This document shows positions 1-13,861 of a DNA stretch of 43,448 nucleotides, piece by piece. The stretch is from NCBI GenBank assembly GCA_031260295.1, contig JAIRKE010000072.1:1-43448 (forward strand), read 5' to 3'. Below the pieces are notes generated by a model. The model was not told where the DNA came from. It saw only the letters and a program-made list of their open reading frames with translations, and searched no databases. The translations under genes and the position numbers were made by a program. Numbering within the stretch: position 1 is the stretch's first letter; the number at the start of each line of letters is the position of its first letter. Source of the DNA: Azonexus sp. (GTDB lineage Bacteria > Pseudomonadota > Gammaproteobacteria > Burkholderiales > Rhodocyclaceae).

Positions 1-290
1 TATGCCGCACGGCAGACAGCGCTCCGCTGTATAGCATTTCAACCCCCACTTTATACAGCACCCCACTTCGGTGCATCATAGAAAGCTTTTCTCTGCCTAG
101 GCGCCCATGCTCGGTGAACTACAAATAGACGACCTGTCTTGGAGGAACCAGTGTCGCCTAACCTGTAACCGCCGTCAATTTTTCCTGACACAGCGGTTGA
201 TTTTCCATTTAGTCAAACCTAAAAATTCGCGGATGGAAAGTGGTTGCCCAATTTGATATTGGATTGACGGGTCAAGGTTCGCCTTGTTGT
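1..290. other. Non-coding left-end spacer with nested inverted repeats
   Basis: I see no convincing gene, tRNA or recognisable mobile-element end here. The stretch looks more AT-rich than the flanking genes. Three short perfect inverted repeats lie in a row: 16-21 with 25-30 (6 bp, 3-base loop), 26-33 with 52-59 (8 bp, 18-base loop), and 58-62 with 70-74 (5 bp). Neighbouring stems share bases, so they exclude one another. A small UUCG-loop hairpin (273-277 with 282-286) lies just beyond the orn stop. The window starts abruptly, so a gene or repeat further left may own these structures. Confidence 0.5.
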
Positions 291-836
291 TCAACCCTTG
301 AGAAAGTGCTCGCGGTAGTACTTCAGTTCGTCGATGGATTCGTAAATGTCGGCCAGCGCCGTGTGTCTGCCCTTCTTCTTGAACCCCTTGTAGATTTCCG
401 GCTGCCAGCGTTTGCACAGTTCCTTGAGGGTGCTGACGTCGAGGTTACGGTAGTGGAAGAAGGCTTCCAGTTCGGGCATGTAGCGGGCCATGAAGCGGCG
501 GTCCTGGCCGATGGAATTGCCGCACATCGGCGAATGCCCTTTACCCGAGTATTTGCGCAGAAATTCCAGGGCTGCCGTCTCGACCTCGGCCTCGCCCGTG
601 GTCGCGGCGCGGACTTTGTCGATCAGGCCGGAGCGGCCGTGCGTCTTCTGGTTCCACTCGTCCATGCCGGCCAGCACCTCATCGGATTGATGCACGACCC
701 AGGACGGCGACTCGGCAACCAGTTCCAGCGCCGAGTTGGTGACCACCATCGCCATTTCGATGATGCGATCGCCGTCTGGATTGAGGCCGGTCATTTCCAT
801 GTCCAGCCAGACGAGGTTGTTTGCAGTGCCTGCCAT
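291..836 (-). CDS. orn: Oligoribonuclease Orn
   Basis: This 181-aa protein is the 3'-5' exoribonuclease that degrades 2-5 nt RNAs, and in many bacteria pGpG, the product of c-di-GMP hydrolysis. It is cytoplasmic and usually dimeric. All four DEDDh-family catalytic residues are visible: D12 and E14 in [12 protein letters not shown]112 in NSIGQDRRF, and H158/D163 in the [18 protein letters not shown] block. Length matches the family (about 180). The ATG at 836 lies within TTATATGG and has no strong Shine-Dalgarno. The gene is divergent from the M48 protease, only about 50 bases away. Its role in pGpG removal makes it functionally relevant to the HD-GYP regulator about 2.2 kb away, although the two are not in one transcription unit. 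Confidence 0.97.
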   Translation of the reverse strand: MAGTANNLVWLDMEMTGLNPDGDRIIEMAMVVTNSALELVAESPSWVVHQSDEVLAGMDEWNQKTHGRSGLIDKVRAATTGEAEVETAALEFLRKYSGKGHSPMCGNSIGQDRRFMARYMPELEAFFHYRNLDVSTLKELCKRWQPEIYKGFKKKGRHTALADIYESIDELKYYREHFLKG

Positions 837-885
837 ATAATTGCCCGATTTTGAAAAGTTTCGATTTTCTCATAGACCTTTACCC

Positions 886-2127
886 TTGATTTCCCCTTTC
901 AGCCTCGTCTTTCTCGCCGCCGTGACCCTGACCCTGGCTATCCGCCTGTGGCTAGGCTGGCGACATATCCGCCATGTCGGCGGCCATCGCGCCATGGTGC
1001 CGGCCGATTTCGCCATGCGCATCCCGCTCGCCGCTCACCAGAAGGCCGCCGATTACACGATAGCCCGCTGCCGCGCCGGCCTCGTCACCACACTGGTTGA
1101 TAGTGGGCTGCTGCTCGCCTTGACGCTCGGCGGTGGCATCGCCTGGCTGCATGAACTGTGGTCGGCCCGCCTCGACGGCATCGCCTACGGCTTGGCGATG
1201 ATCTTCAGCCTGCTGCTGATTTCCGCCCTCATTGATCTGCCGTTTTCGCTTTACCGCCAATTCGTCATCGAGGCCCGCTATGGCTTCAACCGCATGACGC
1301 TGGCCCTGTTTTGCGTCGATCTGGCCAAACAGGTGCTGCTCGGGCTTGCCATCGGTCTCCCGGTGATCGCCACGGTGCTGTGGCTGATGCAGGTCATGGG
1401 CGCGGACTGGTGGTTCTGGGTGTGGCTGTTCTGGGCCGGCTTCAATCTGCTGCTGTTGTTCATCTACCCGACCTGGATCGCGCCGCTGTTCAACAAGTTT
1501 ACGCCGATGGCCGAGGGCGAAACGCGCAGCCGCATCGAGGCGTTGCTTGACCGCTGCGGCTTTCGTTCTTCCGGCCTGTTCGTGATGGATGGCTCGAAGC
1601 GCTCCAGCCACGGCAACGCCTATTTCACCGGCTTCGGCAACAACAAGCGCATCGTTTTCTTCGACACCCTGCTCGAACGCCTGACGCCGAATGAAGTCGA
1701 GGCGGTGCTGGCACACGAGTTGGGGCATTTCCGTAAAAGGCACATCGTCCAGCGCATCGTCTTCATGTTCGCGGGTTCCCTGGCTTTTCTCTGGCTGCTC
1801 GGCCAGTTGATCGACAGCCCGTGGTTCTATGCCGGCCTCGGCGTGCCGGCGCAAAACACGGCCCTGGCGCTGATCCTGTTTTTCCTCGTCGTGCCGGCAT
1901 TCACCTTCCCGCTCAGCCCGCTGCTCAGCCGGCTGTCGCGCCGCCACGAGTTCGAGGCCGATGCCTGGGCTGCCGAGCATGCCGCCGCTTCCGATCTGAT
2001 TCGCGCCTTGGTCAAGTTATACGAGGACAATGCGGCAACGCTGACACCCGATCCACTGTATTCCGCCTTTTACGATTCGCATCCGCCAGCGGCGCAGCGT
2101 ATCGCCCGGCTACAGGCATCAACTTGA
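886..2127 (+). CDS. M48 family (CAAX prenyl protease Ste24-type) membrane metallopeptidase
   Basis: A multi-pass inner-membrane zinc protease of about 413 aa resembling Ste24/CAAX protease 1. The zinc motif HELGH is at residues 277-281, and the third ligand is probably in the RHEFEADAWAAEHA segment downstream. The family motif GFxxSGLFVMDGSKRSSHGNAY precedes it. Several hydrophobic helices flank the catalytic part. I chose the TTG at 886 because the recognisable start of the family (SPFSLVFLAAVTLTLAIRLWL) begins there. An in-frame TTG at 841 would add 15 residues unlike the family and would almost touch orn. Neither has a clear ribosome-binding site. Bacterial members are presumed to take part in membrane-protein quality control; the substrate is unknown. 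The stop lies 5 bases before the rsgA ATG, so the two are probably co-transcribed. Confidence 0.88.
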   Translation: MISPFSLVFLAAVTLTLAIRLWLGWRHIRHVGGHRAMVPADFAMRIPLAAHQKAADYTIARCRAGLVTTLVDSGLLLALTLGGGIAWLHELWSARLDGIAYGLAMIFSLLLISALIDLPFSLYRQFVIEARYGFNRMTLALFCVDLAKQVLLGLAIGLPVIATVLWLMQVMGADWWFWVWLFWAGFNLLLLFIYPTWIAPLFNKFTPMAEGETRSRIEALLDRCGFRSSGLFVMDGSKRSSHGNAYFTGFGNNKRIVFFDTLLERLTPNEVEAVLAHELGHFRKRHIVQRIVFMFAGSLAFLWLLGQLIDSPWFYAGLGVPAQNTALALILFFLVVPAFTFPLSPLLSRLSRRHEFEADAWAAEHAAASDLIRALVKLYEDNAATLTPDPLYSAFYDSHPPAAQRIARLQAST

Positions 2128-2132
2128 GCTTG

Positions 2133-2996
2133 ATGCAAGGCCGCGTCGTCGCCGCCCACGGCCGCCAGTATTGGGTGGAGTTACCGGATGGCCGCCGCCT
2201 ACCCTGCTTTCCGCGCGGCAAGAAAAGCGAGGTGGCTTGCGGCGATGAGGTCGACATCCAGCAGACTTCCGCCGACCAAGGCGTGATCGAGGCCATCCGG
2301 CCGCGCCGCAGCCTGCTTTATCGCTCCAACGAGGTGCGCCAGAAATTGATCGCCGCCAATGTCGATCTGCTGATCGTCGTTGTCGCCACCGAGCCGGCCT
2401 TTTCCGACGAACTGGTAACGCGCGCCCTGGTGGCCGGCGAGAGCGCCGGCATCGAGACCCTGATCGTGCTCAATAAATGTGACCTGAGCGACCGCCTCGC
2501 CGCCTCGCGCGCGCGCCTGGCCGTCTTCGCCGACCTCGGTTACCGCATCCGCGAACTGTGCGCCCGCGATCACGCCGAAGACCTGCGCCCGGCGTTGCTC
2601 GGGCGCACCAGCGTGCTGGTCGGCCAATCGGGCATGGGCAAGTCGACGCTGATCAACGCCCTGGTGCCGGAGGCTGGCGCCGCCACCCGGGAAATCTCGT
2701 TGGCCCTCGATTCCGGCAAGCACACCACGACCCACGCCAGCCTCTACCGGCTCGACGCCGACAGCGCCCTGATCGACTCGCCCGGCCTGCAGGAATTCGG
2801 CCTCGGCCATCTTGGGCGCGCCGAGATCGAGCAGGCCTTCCCCGAATTCCGCCCCCTGCTCGGCCAATGCCGCTTCCGCGACTGCCGCCACGACCGCGAG
2901 CCGGACTGCGCCCTGACCGCCGCCCTCGATGCCGAATGTATCGATCCGCGCCGCTTCGCCGCTTACGGCCGGATCGTCGGTCGGAGAGACACCTGA
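2133..2996 (+). CDS. rsgA: Ribosome small-subunit-dependent GTPase RsgA
   Basis: RsgA (YjeQ) is a circularly permuted GTPase that checks and releases late 30S assembly intermediates. The protein is 287 aa. An N-terminal OB-fold begins at MQGRVVAAHGRQYWVELPDG. The G motifs follow in the permuted order typical of the family: G4 NKCD at 114-117, G1 GQSGMGKST at 164-172, then G3 DSPG. The C-terminal zinc knuckle has C246, C251, H253 and C259. The ATG at 2133 is preferred. An upstream TTG at 2124 overlaps the protease stop codon and would add three residues. The gene is transcribed with the upstream M48 protease. A possible new promoter lies downstream, before the HD-GYP gene. Confidence 0.95.
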   Translation: MQGRVVAAHGRQYWVELPDGRRLPCFPRGKKSEVACGDEVDIQQTSADQGVIEAIRPRRSLLYRSNEVRQKLIAANVDLLIVVVATEPAFSDELVTRALVAGESAGIETLIVLNKCDLSDRLAASRARLAVFADLGYRIRELCARDHAEDLRPALLGRTSVLVGQSGMGKSTLINALVPEAGAATREISLALDSGKHTTTHASLYRLDADSALIDSPGLQEFGLGHLGRAEIEQAFPEFRPLLGQCRFRDCRHDREPDCALTAALDAECIDPRRFAAYGRIVGRRDT

Positions 2997-3003
2997 ACGC
3001 CGG

Positions 3004-3032
3004 TGGCAATATTCCCCCCAGCCGGCGATAAT
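3004..3032 (+). promoter_or_regulatory. Candidate sigma70 promoter for the HD-GYP/kinase operon
   Basis: TGGCAA at 3004-3009 and GATAAT at 3027-3032 are separated by 17 bases in the 77-base gap between rsgA and the response regulator. The -10 is good and the -35 poor (3 of 6). It would give a leader of about 35 bases. It is the only plausible promoter I see for the island. Confidence 0.3.
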
Positions 3033-3073
3033 TTGGCCACCGTCGCCCCGCGCGCGGCGACCGGAGAAAGCGC

Positions 3074-4174
3074 ATGTCTGACCCGCAACCCACCATCCTG
3101 ATTGTCGACGACACACCGGAAAACCTCAGCGTCCTCGGCGAACTGCTGCAACGCAATTACCGCGTTCGGGCAGCCAATTCGGGGCGGCGTGCGATCCAGA
3201 TCGCGCATAGCCAACCCACCCCGGATCTGATTTTGCTCGACGTGATGATGCCGGAGATAGACGGTTTTGCCGTCCTCGCCCAACTGCGCGACGATCCGGC
3301 GACGCGCAACATCCCAGTCATCTTCGTCACCGCTATGGACGGCACCCAGGACGAGGAACATGGTCTCGACTGCGGCGCCGTCGATTACATTACCAAGCCG
3401 ATCCGTCCGGCCATCGTCCTCGCCCGCGTGCGCACGCAACTCGAACTGAAGCGGGCACGCGACATCCTGAGCGACCAGAACAGCTACCTTGAGGCCGAAG
3501 TCGCCCGGCGCATGGAAGAAAACCAGTTGATCCAGGAGATCAGCATCCACGCCCTGGCCCGCCTGGCCGAGACGCGCGACCCGGAAACCGGCAACCACCT
3601 GCGCCGCACCCAGGAATATGTGCGTACGCTGGCCACCGCCCTGCGTCACCATCCACGTTTCGCCCACTATCTCGACGAGCGCACCATCGATGCATTGGCT
3701 AAATCGGCACCGCTGCACGACATCGGCAAGGTCGGCATTCCCGACCACATCCTGCTCAAGCCGGGCCCCCTGACGCCGGAGGAGTGGACGATCATGAAGA
3801 CCCACGCCGAACTGGGCAGCCGCGCCATCGCCCAGGCCGAGGCCGACGCCGAACGCAAGGTCGAGTTCCTCGATATCGCCAAGGAAATCGCCCATTACCA
3901 TCATGAAAAATGGGACGGCAGCGGCTACCCGGATGGCCTGGCCGGCGATGCGATCCCCATCTCGGCCCGCCTGATGGCATTGTCCGACGTCTTCGACGCA
4001 CTGATCAGCAAGCGCGTTTACAAAGTCGCCTTTTCCCCCGAGGAGGCGCGCCGGATCATCGTCACCGGCCAAGGCAAGCATTTCGACCCGGATCTGGTGA
4101 CGGCCTTCGTCGACCACTTTCCCGCCTTCGTGCGCATCGCCGGCCAATACGTCGACGAAGCGCGCGATGAGTGA
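3074..4174 (+). CDS. Response regulator with HD-GYP c-di-GMP phosphodiesterase domain
   Basis: A 366-aa, RpfG-like two-domain regulator. The receiver domain (about 1-125) has the acidic pair in VDD, phospho-acceptor D56 in LILLDVMMP, and K108. After a short helical linker (about 125-155) comes a complete HD-GYP domain: HDIGK at 215-219, MKTHAELG, and HHEKWDGSGYP at 276-286, followed by the conserved ARLMALSDVFDAL helix. The intact motifs predict hydrolysis of c-di-GMP to pGpG/GMP under phosphorylation control. A good Shine-Dalgarno (GGAGAAAG) lies 4 bases before the ATG. The gene is directly upstream of the large hybrid kinase, its likely phosphodonor through that kinase's Hpt domain (inference from adjacency). 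No transmembrane segment is present. Confidence 0.95.
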   Translation: MSDPQPTILIVDDTPENLSVLGELLQRNYRVRAANSGRRAIQIAHSQPTPDLILLDVMMPEIDGFAVLAQLRDDPATRNIPVIFVTAMDGTQDEEHGLDCGAVDYITKPIRPAIVLARVRTQLELKRARDILSDQNSYLEAEVARRMEENQLIQEISIHALARLAETRDPETGNHLRRTQEYVRTLATALRHHPRFAHYLDERTIDALAKSAPLHDIGKVGIPDHILLKPGPLTPEEWTIMKTHAELGSRAIAQAEADAERKVEFLDIAKEIAHYHHEKWDGSGYPDGLAGDAIPISARLMALSDVFDALISKRVYKVAFSPEEARRIIVTGQGKHFDPDLVTAFVDHFPAFVRIAGQYVDEARDE

Positions 4175-4306
4175 ACGCAACGCGCAGCCGATGACGCCGG
4201 GACCAGCCATCGTTTCCAGATGCCTGCCGGACGAACCAAGGGCTGCCGGCGAAGCCGCGCCGCCGCCGCCGGTCGCCGCCCTCGACACCTCTCCGCCTGA
4301 ACAGCC

Positions 4307-4310
<4 letters not shown>
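4167..4310 (+). CDS. Possible 47-aa coupled small ORF between regulator and kinase
   Basis: The ATG at 4167 overlaps the last 8 bases of the HD-GYP gene. The stop TGA (4308-4310) overlaps the kinase ATG (4307) as ATGA. The predicted peptide is rich in Pro, Ala and Glu, carries a PPPP run, has no signal peptide or membrane helix, and matches nothing I recognise. There is no strong Shine-Dalgarno. It could be a coupling ORF that carries ribosomes from the regulator to the kinase, or simply an open frame in a GC-rich 132-base gap. I lean slightly to the latter, but the overlap at both ends makes it worth recording. Confidence 0.25.
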
Positions 4311-9381
<5,071 letters not shown>

Positions 9382-9382
<1 letters not shown>

Positions 9383-9404
9383 GCTCGTCCTTGAAACACG
9401 AGCC
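9382..9404. terminator. Hairpin between convergent kinase and regulator genes
   Basis: GGCTCGT at 9382-9388 pairs perfectly with ACGAGCC at 9398-9404 across a 9-base loop, immediately after the kinase stop and before the end of the convergent regulator. No U-tract follows on either strand, so it may be a weak bidirectional terminator or a 3'-end stabilising structure. Confidence 0.4.
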
Positions 9405-9438
9405 GTTGGCCGGCCTGATTCCGGCGGCGGCGATTGCT

Positions 9439-10335
9439 CTACCCGGCGAGGTGGATCGCCACTTCGACCTCGTTGCCGCAGCCGCGGTATTCGAGGCGGT
9501 CAAAGCTGACCATGCGCGACATCGCGATGCCCCGGCCATGCGTATCGAAAGCCCGTTCTGGACGCATTTCGAGATAGCCGTGCCAGTCAAAGCCGACACC
9601 CTGATCGCGAATCAGGAAGGACAATTCGTCGGCCACCCGGCGCACCTCGATCTCGACCTTACGGGCGGCAAAACGCGGATCGTCGAGGCGACTGGCAATC
9701 TCCTGCTGCAAGCGGCCGAATCTGATCAACTGCGACTTCTCCTGGTAACTGATCGCCAAGTTACCGTGCTCGACGGCATTGAGCATCAATTCCGACAGCC
9801 CGAGCACCACCCGTGTCGGCTCCGGCGCGGCATTGGCCAGCAACGCCGCCAGCGAGCGCGCCTCGTCGGTAGTGCGATAGACGAAACGGGCTTCGGCCAG
9901 GCAGGACAGGATGCGCCCCTGGCGCTCGGCCTCCCGCTCCAGTTCTCGATGGTCGCGATAATCACGGGTCGCGGCAGCGACGATGGCCAACAGCATGTCG
10001 GCCGAAAAAGGCTTGGTCAGGTAGTAATAGGCGCCAGCCCGGAGGCCCTCGGACACGTCGGCATCGGCGGTCATGCCGGTCTGCATGATCACCGGCACGT
10101 AGCGCATGTCGGCCCGCTGCTTGACCCGGCGCAGTATCTCGATGCCGTCCATGTCCGGCATCATGCGGTCGAGCAGAATCGCCTCGAAACGCTCCGGCGT
10201 GGCGTCGATCAACTGCCAAGCGGCTTCGCCGCTAGCCGCCTCGACCACGCGATAGCCTTCGACGGCCAGGTTCTCGACGAGAATCTCGCGGCTGATCGGC
10301 TCATCATCCACCACCAGTATGCAGCTTTGCTCCAA
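9439..10335 (-). CDS. Response regulator with C-terminal anti-sigma-type (RsbW/SpoIIAB-like) ATPase domain
   Basis: A 298-aa protein. The receiver domain (1-125) has the acidic pair in VVDDEP, phospho-acceptor D56 in LLDRMMPDMDG and a conserved Lys in LTKPF. A helical linker leads to a HATPase_c_2 domain (about 160-295) with N-box ELMLNAVEHGN, G1 DQGVGFDW and a HGRGIAMSR lid. No HisKA or DNA-binding domain is present. Such ATPase domains act as anti-sigma/anti-anti-sigma switches in other bacteria; no STAS partner is seen in this window, so the target is unknown. The start is a TTG at 10335 with AGAGGA upstream, and no ATG precedes it in frame. It is convergent with the hybrid kinase and may be its second output (inference). 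Confidence 0.88.
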   Translation of the reverse strand: MEQSCILVVDDEPISREILVENLAVEGYRVVEAASGEAAWQLIDATPERFEAILLDRMMPDMDGIEILRRVKQRADMRYVPVIMQTGMTADADVSEGLRAGAYYYLTKPFSADMLLAIVAAATRDYRDHRELEREAERQGRILSCLAEARFVYRTTDEARSLAALLANAAPEPTRVVLGLSELMLNAVEHGNLAISYQEKSQLIRFGRLQQEIASRLDDPRFAARKVEIEVRRVADELSFLIRDQGVGFDWHGYLEMRPERAFDTHGRGIAMSRMVSFDRLEYRGCGNEVEVAIHLAG

Positions 10336-10444
10336 AGCCCCGTTCCTCTGGAAAATCCGCCTGCTCGGGACAGACGTCGCCGGACAAGATTACCTGAAGC
10401 CGGGTGCAACGAATGGATTTTCGTCCGCTAACGGCGCTACGGCT

Positions 10445-11659
10445 TCAGACCCGCGCCTGTAGCCAGTCGCCGGCGCCGGTGCCGGCAACATGGCCGCTGG
10501 CGAAACAGGCGGTCAGCAGATAGCCACCGGTCGGCGCCTCCCAGTCGAGCATTTCGCCGGCACAAAAGACGCCGGGCAAACGTTCGATCATCAGGCGGCT
10601 GTCGAGCGCTTCGAAACGGACGCCGCCGGCCGTGCTGATGGCCTCGTCGAGCGGGCGCGGCGAGCGCAGCGGCAAAGGCAGCGCCTTCAGCGCGGCTGCC
10701 AGGCGTCCGTTGTCCTGCATGCCGTCCGCGCCGAGCACTTCGCGCAGCAGGCCGGCCTTGACGCCCTCGATGCCGGCCCGGCGGCGTAAATGGCTGGCCA
10801 GCGAATCGCGGCCGCGCGGCCGAGCAAGGTCGGCCGCCAGCCGCTCCAGACTGCGTCCGGGCGCCAGGTCGAGGGTCAATATGGCTTCCCCCTTTTCCGC
10901 CAGCGCGTCGCGCAAAGCGGCGGACAGCGCATAGACCAGCCCACCCTCGACGCCGTGCTCGCCGATGATGAATTCGCCCGCTACCCGCCGCCCCGCAAAA
11001 TGGGCAACCACCGGCTTGACCGGCTGACCGGCGAAGCGCTCGCGGAAATGCATGCTCCAGCCGACGTCGAAGCCGCAGTTGGCCGGGCGCAGCGGCGCGA
11101 TCGGCACGTCACGAGCAGCCAGCAGCGGCACCCAGGCACCGTCAGAGCCGAGCTGGCGCCAACTGCCACCGCCCAGGGCCAGGACGGTGGCCGCCGCGAC
11201 AACCGCGATCTCACCGGCCGGCGTGGCGAAACGTAGCGCGCCGTCGGCGTTCCAGCCCAGCCAGCGGTGACGCATATGCAAGTGCACGCCGGATGCGCGC
11301 AGGCGATGCAGCCAAGCGCGCAGCAGCGGCGCTGCCTTCATGTCGGCGGGAAAGACGCGGCCGGACGTACCGACGAAGGTGTCGATGCCGAGGCCATGAA
11401 TCCAGGCGCGCAAGCATTCGGGACCGAAGGCGTCGAACAGCCGGGCGATCTCGGCCTGGCGCGAACCGTAGCGCCGGCGGAAGCCATCGATCGCCTCGCT
11501 GTGGGTGATGTTCATGCCGCCCTTGCCGGCCATCAGGAACTTGCGTCCGGGCGACGGCATGGCCTCGTAGACATCGACGGCGAATCCGGGCATGGCGGCC
11601 AGCCGCTCGGCCGCCATCAGGCCGGCCGGGCCGCCGCCGATGACGGCGACGCGGCGCAT
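10445..11659 (-). CDS. TIGR03862-type FAD-dependent flavoprotein (HI0933/YhiN-like)
   Basis: A 404-aa predicted NAD(P)/FAD-dependent oxidoreductase. The N-terminus has the Rossmann dinucleotide motif VAVIGGGPAGLMAAE, followed by the family signature GRKFLMAGKGGMNITHSE. A second FAD-contact segment, LALGGGSWRQLGSDG, lies near the middle. The C-terminus PGVFCAGEMLDWEAPTGGYLL closes the FAD site. These features place it in the HI0933/BaiN-like family, TIGR03862 subgroup. The reaction and substrate are not known for this subgroup. The ATG at 11659 is chosen, with AAAGG 8 bases upstream; a TTG at 11662 directly before it is less likely. It lies downstream of nudF on the same strand with a gap of about 50 bases, so the two may share a transcript. 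Confidence 0.88.
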   Translation of the reverse strand: MRRVAVIGGGPAGLMAAERLAAMPGFAVDVYEAMPSPGRKFLMAGKGGMNITHSEAIDGFRRRYGSRQAEIARLFDAFGPECLRAWIHGLGIDTFVGTSGRVFPADMKAAPLLRAWLHRLRASGVHLHMRHRWLGWNADGALRFATPAGEIAVVAAATVLALGGGSWRQLGSDGAWVPLLAARDVPIAPLRPANCGFDVGWSMHFRERFAGQPVKPVVAHFAGRRVAGEFIIGEHGVEGGLVYALSAALRDALAEKGEAILTLDLAPGRSLERLAADLARPRGRDSLASHLRRRAGIEGVKAGLLREVLGADGMQDNGRLAAALKALPLPLRSPRPLDEAISTAGGVRFEALDSRLMIERLPGVFCAGEMLDWEAPTGGYLLTACFASGHVAGTGAGDWLQARV

Positions 11660-11711
11660 CAATCGCCTTTCTCAAGCCGGGGACGCACGCCGGAAATACA
11701 CATGTCGTGGC

Positions 11712-12251
11712 TCAGGGCCGATCGAGCCAATACAGGGCGCTGATCGTCTTGCCGTCGGTGATACGGCCGTCCCACACCGCCTGCCGGGCCTCGGCCGGCG
11801 ACAATTCGAGCACTTCGAGGAACTCGTTGGCGTCGAGTTGCGGCGGGCCGATACGGCGCAAGCCGCGCGCCATGAAAATCTCGATGCGCTCATCGGAATA
11901 ACCGATACCCGGATGCATCACGCCAAGATGCGCCCAGTCGGCCGCCTCGTAGCCGGTTTCCTCATACAGTTCGCGGCGGGCGGTATCCAGGATGTTCTCG
12001 CCCGGGTCGATCTTGCCAGCCGGCAGTTCGAGAAAAACACGGTGCAACGGATAGCGGAACTGGCGCTCGAACAGCAAGTTGCCATTGTCCAGCAGGGCCA
12101 GCACGACTACCGCGCCGGGGTGGACGATGTACTCGCGCAGCGATTCACCGCCGTTGGGCAGGCGCACCCGGTCCTTGCGGACTTCCAGCAGCTTGCCTTT
12201 GAACACCACGGTGGAGTCGATTGGCGTTTCAGTCAGCGCGTCATCGTTCAT
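11712..12251 (-). CDS. nudF: ADP-ribose diphosphatase, Nudix hydrolase (NudF-like)
   Basis: A 179-aa Nudix hydrolase that probably cleaves ADP-ribose to AMP and ribose-5-phosphate. The Nudix box is complete at 79-101: G79, E85, then REL at 93-95, E97, E98 and G100. The downstream MHPGIGYSDERIEIFMARGL segment is typical of ADP-ribose/NDP-sugar hydrolases. The start is placed at ATG 12251, with GGAAA 5 bases upstream. An in-frame ATG at 12263 lies on the edge of the nuoN terminator U-tract and is unlikely to have a ribosome-binding site. The gene begins 13 bases downstream of that terminator and has no room for its own promoter, so expression probably depends on read-through from the nuo operon. 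An NAD-metabolite hydrolase behind the NADH dehydrogenase operon is a plausible functional link. Confidence 0.9.
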   Translation of the reverse strand: MNDDALTETPIDSTVVFKGKLLEVRKDRVRLPNGGESLREYIVHPGAVVVLALLDNGNLLFERQFRYPLHRVFLELPAGKIDPGENILDTARRELYEETGYEAADWAHLGVMHPGIGYSDERIEIFMARGLRRIGPPQLDANEFLEVLELSPAEARQAVWDGRITDGKTISALYWLDRP

Positions 12252-12263
12252 GTGGATTTCCAT

Positions 12264-12290
12264 GAAAAACGCCCCGACCGGCGGGGCGTT
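12264..12290 (-). terminator. Intrinsic terminator of the nuo operon
   Basis: On the minus strand AACGCCCC pairs with GGGGCGTT (plus positions 12283-12290 and 12268-12275) around a 7-base loop, followed by a run of U. It lies 21 bases past the nuoN stop and just ahead of the nudF start. Confidence 0.9.
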
Positions 12291-12310
12291 GTGTCCATTG
12301 CATCTGTCGC

Positions 12311-13849
12311 CTAGAACGAGTGTGCCAGCGAGAAGAGGCACAGCACCGTGATCGTCCCCGGGAACAGGCCGAAGGCGGCGACGGCAACGCCATTGGCCGA
12401 GATCAGCAGGCGCATGTCGGCGCTGGCGACGATGGGCGTTTCGTCCTGCGGCGCATCGAAATACATCAGCTTGACGACACGCAGGTAGTAGAAGGCGCCG
12501 ATCAGCGAGAACAGCACGGCAACGATCGCCAGCCAGATGTAACCGGCGGCAATGACGACTTGCAGCACGGCAAGCTTGGCAAAGAAGCCAACGAAGAAGG
12601 GAATGCCGGCCATCGAGAACATCAGCATCATCATGATGGCGGCGAACCACGGACTGCGCTGGTTGAGGCCCTTGAAATCGTCGAGGGTGTCGGCCTCGAA
12701 ACCGGCGCGTGCCATCAGCAGGATCATGCCGAAGGTGCCCAGGCTCATCAGCACGTAGGAAACCACGTAGAACATCGCCGAACTATAGGCTTCCAGCGCG
12801 TTAGCGGGATTACCGTTGACGACGCCGGTCACGATACCGAGCAGCATGAAGCCCATGTGCGAAATCGCCGAATAGGCCAGCATGCGCTTGATGTTGGTCT
12901 GGACCAGGGCGGCCAGATTGCCGATGGCCATCGACAACACGGCCATGATAACCAGCATGGCTTGCCAGTCGCCGGCCATATCGAACAGGCCGCCGACCAG
13001 GAGACGCATCGCCACGGCAAACGCCGCCAGTTTCGGGGCGCTGCCGATCAACAGCGTAACCGAGGTCGGAGCGCCGTGATAGACGTCGGGAATCCACATG
13101 TGGAAAGGCACGACGCCGAGCTTGAAGGCCAGGCCGGCGATCAGGAAGACCAGGCCGAAGGCCAGCAGGTTGCCATTGGCGTCTTGGAGGCGCGCGGCGA
13201 TGGCGGTGATTTCCAGAGTGCCGGTGGCGCCATAGATCATCGACATGCCGTAAAGCAGCAGGCCGGAAGCCAGGGCGCCGAGGACGAAGTACTTCATCGC
13301 CGCCTCGCTGGCGGCCAGCGAGGTGCGGTTCATCGCCACCATCGCGTACAGCGACAGCGACAGCAGCTCGATGCCGATATAGACGGTGGCGAAATGGTTG
13401 GCCGAAATCATCACCATCATGCCGAGCGTGGCGAACAGCGTCAGCACGTAGTACTCGCCCTTGTTCATCTCGTTACGGTCGATGACGTAGGCCCGCGAAT
13501 AGAACAGCACAATAATGACAGTGGCGTACAGAAACAGTTTCAGCACGTCGGACATCAGATCGTCGACGAACATCCTGCTGAAGGTGTAGACGACCCCTTC
13601 AGCATTGGCAAAATAACGGATGATGGGGTAAATGTCCCCATCCAGTTCCATATAGGCGACCCCGCCAATTCGGGTCCACACTTGAATCACAGCGCAGCCG
13701 AGCAGGGTCAGCACGCTTAGCGAGAAGGTCAGGGTACGCCGGCTGTCCTTGACGAACAGATCGATCAACAGGATGGCCAGCGCCATCACCACCAGGAAAA
13801 TTTCCGGGGCGGCCGGCAGGAGGTCGGGGACAACGAAATGGTCGAACAT
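12311..13849 (-). CDS. nuoN: NADH-quinone oxidoreductase subunit N
   Basis: A 512-aa antiporter-like membrane subunit of complex I with about 14 hydrophobic helices. Family signatures include [18 protein letters not shown], the LYAMVA region, and the conserved lysine helix [20 protein letters not shown], with [17 protein letters not shown] following. It forms one of the proposed proton channels in the membrane arm. It is the last gene of the nuo operon, starts 12 bases after nuoM ends, and is followed by a strong terminator. The N-terminus [20 protein letters not shown] fits betaproteobacterial NuoN. Confidence 0.97.
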   Translation of the reverse strand: MFDHFVVPDLLPAAPEIFLVVMALAILLIDLFVKDSRRTLTFSLSVLTLLGCAVIQVWTRIGGVAYMELDGDIYPIIRYFANAEGVVYTFSRMFVDDLMSDVLKLFLYATVIIVLFYSRAYVIDRNEMNKGEYYVLTLFATLGMMVMISANHFATVYIGIELLSLSLYAMVAMNRTSLAASEAAMKYFVLGALASGLLLYGMSMIYGATGTLEITAIAARLQDANGNLLAFGLVFLIAGLAFKLGVVPFHMWIPDVYHGAPTSVTLLIGSAPKLAAFAVAMRLLVGGLFDMAGDWQAMLVIMAVLSMAIGNLAALVQTNIKRMLAYSAISHMGFMLLGIVTGVVNGNPANALEAYSSAMFYVVSYVLMSLGTFGMILLMARAGFEADTLDDFKGLNQRSPWFAAIMMMLMFSMAGIPFFVGFFAKLAVLQVVIAAGYIWLAIVAVLFSLIGAFYYLRVVKLMYFDAPQDETPIVASADMRLLISANGVAVAAFGLFPGTITVLCLFSLAHSF

Positions 13850-13861
13850 GTCGGCTACCGT

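Noticed and set aside
175..417. An 80-aa minus-strand frame running from orn into the left spacer
   Set aside because: Mostly an alternate frame of orn, with no ribosome-binding site or similarity.
2999..3026. CGCCGG/CCGGCG inverted repeat after rsgA as a terminator
   Set aside because: Large 18-base loop and no U-tract; it overlaps a plausible promoter instead.
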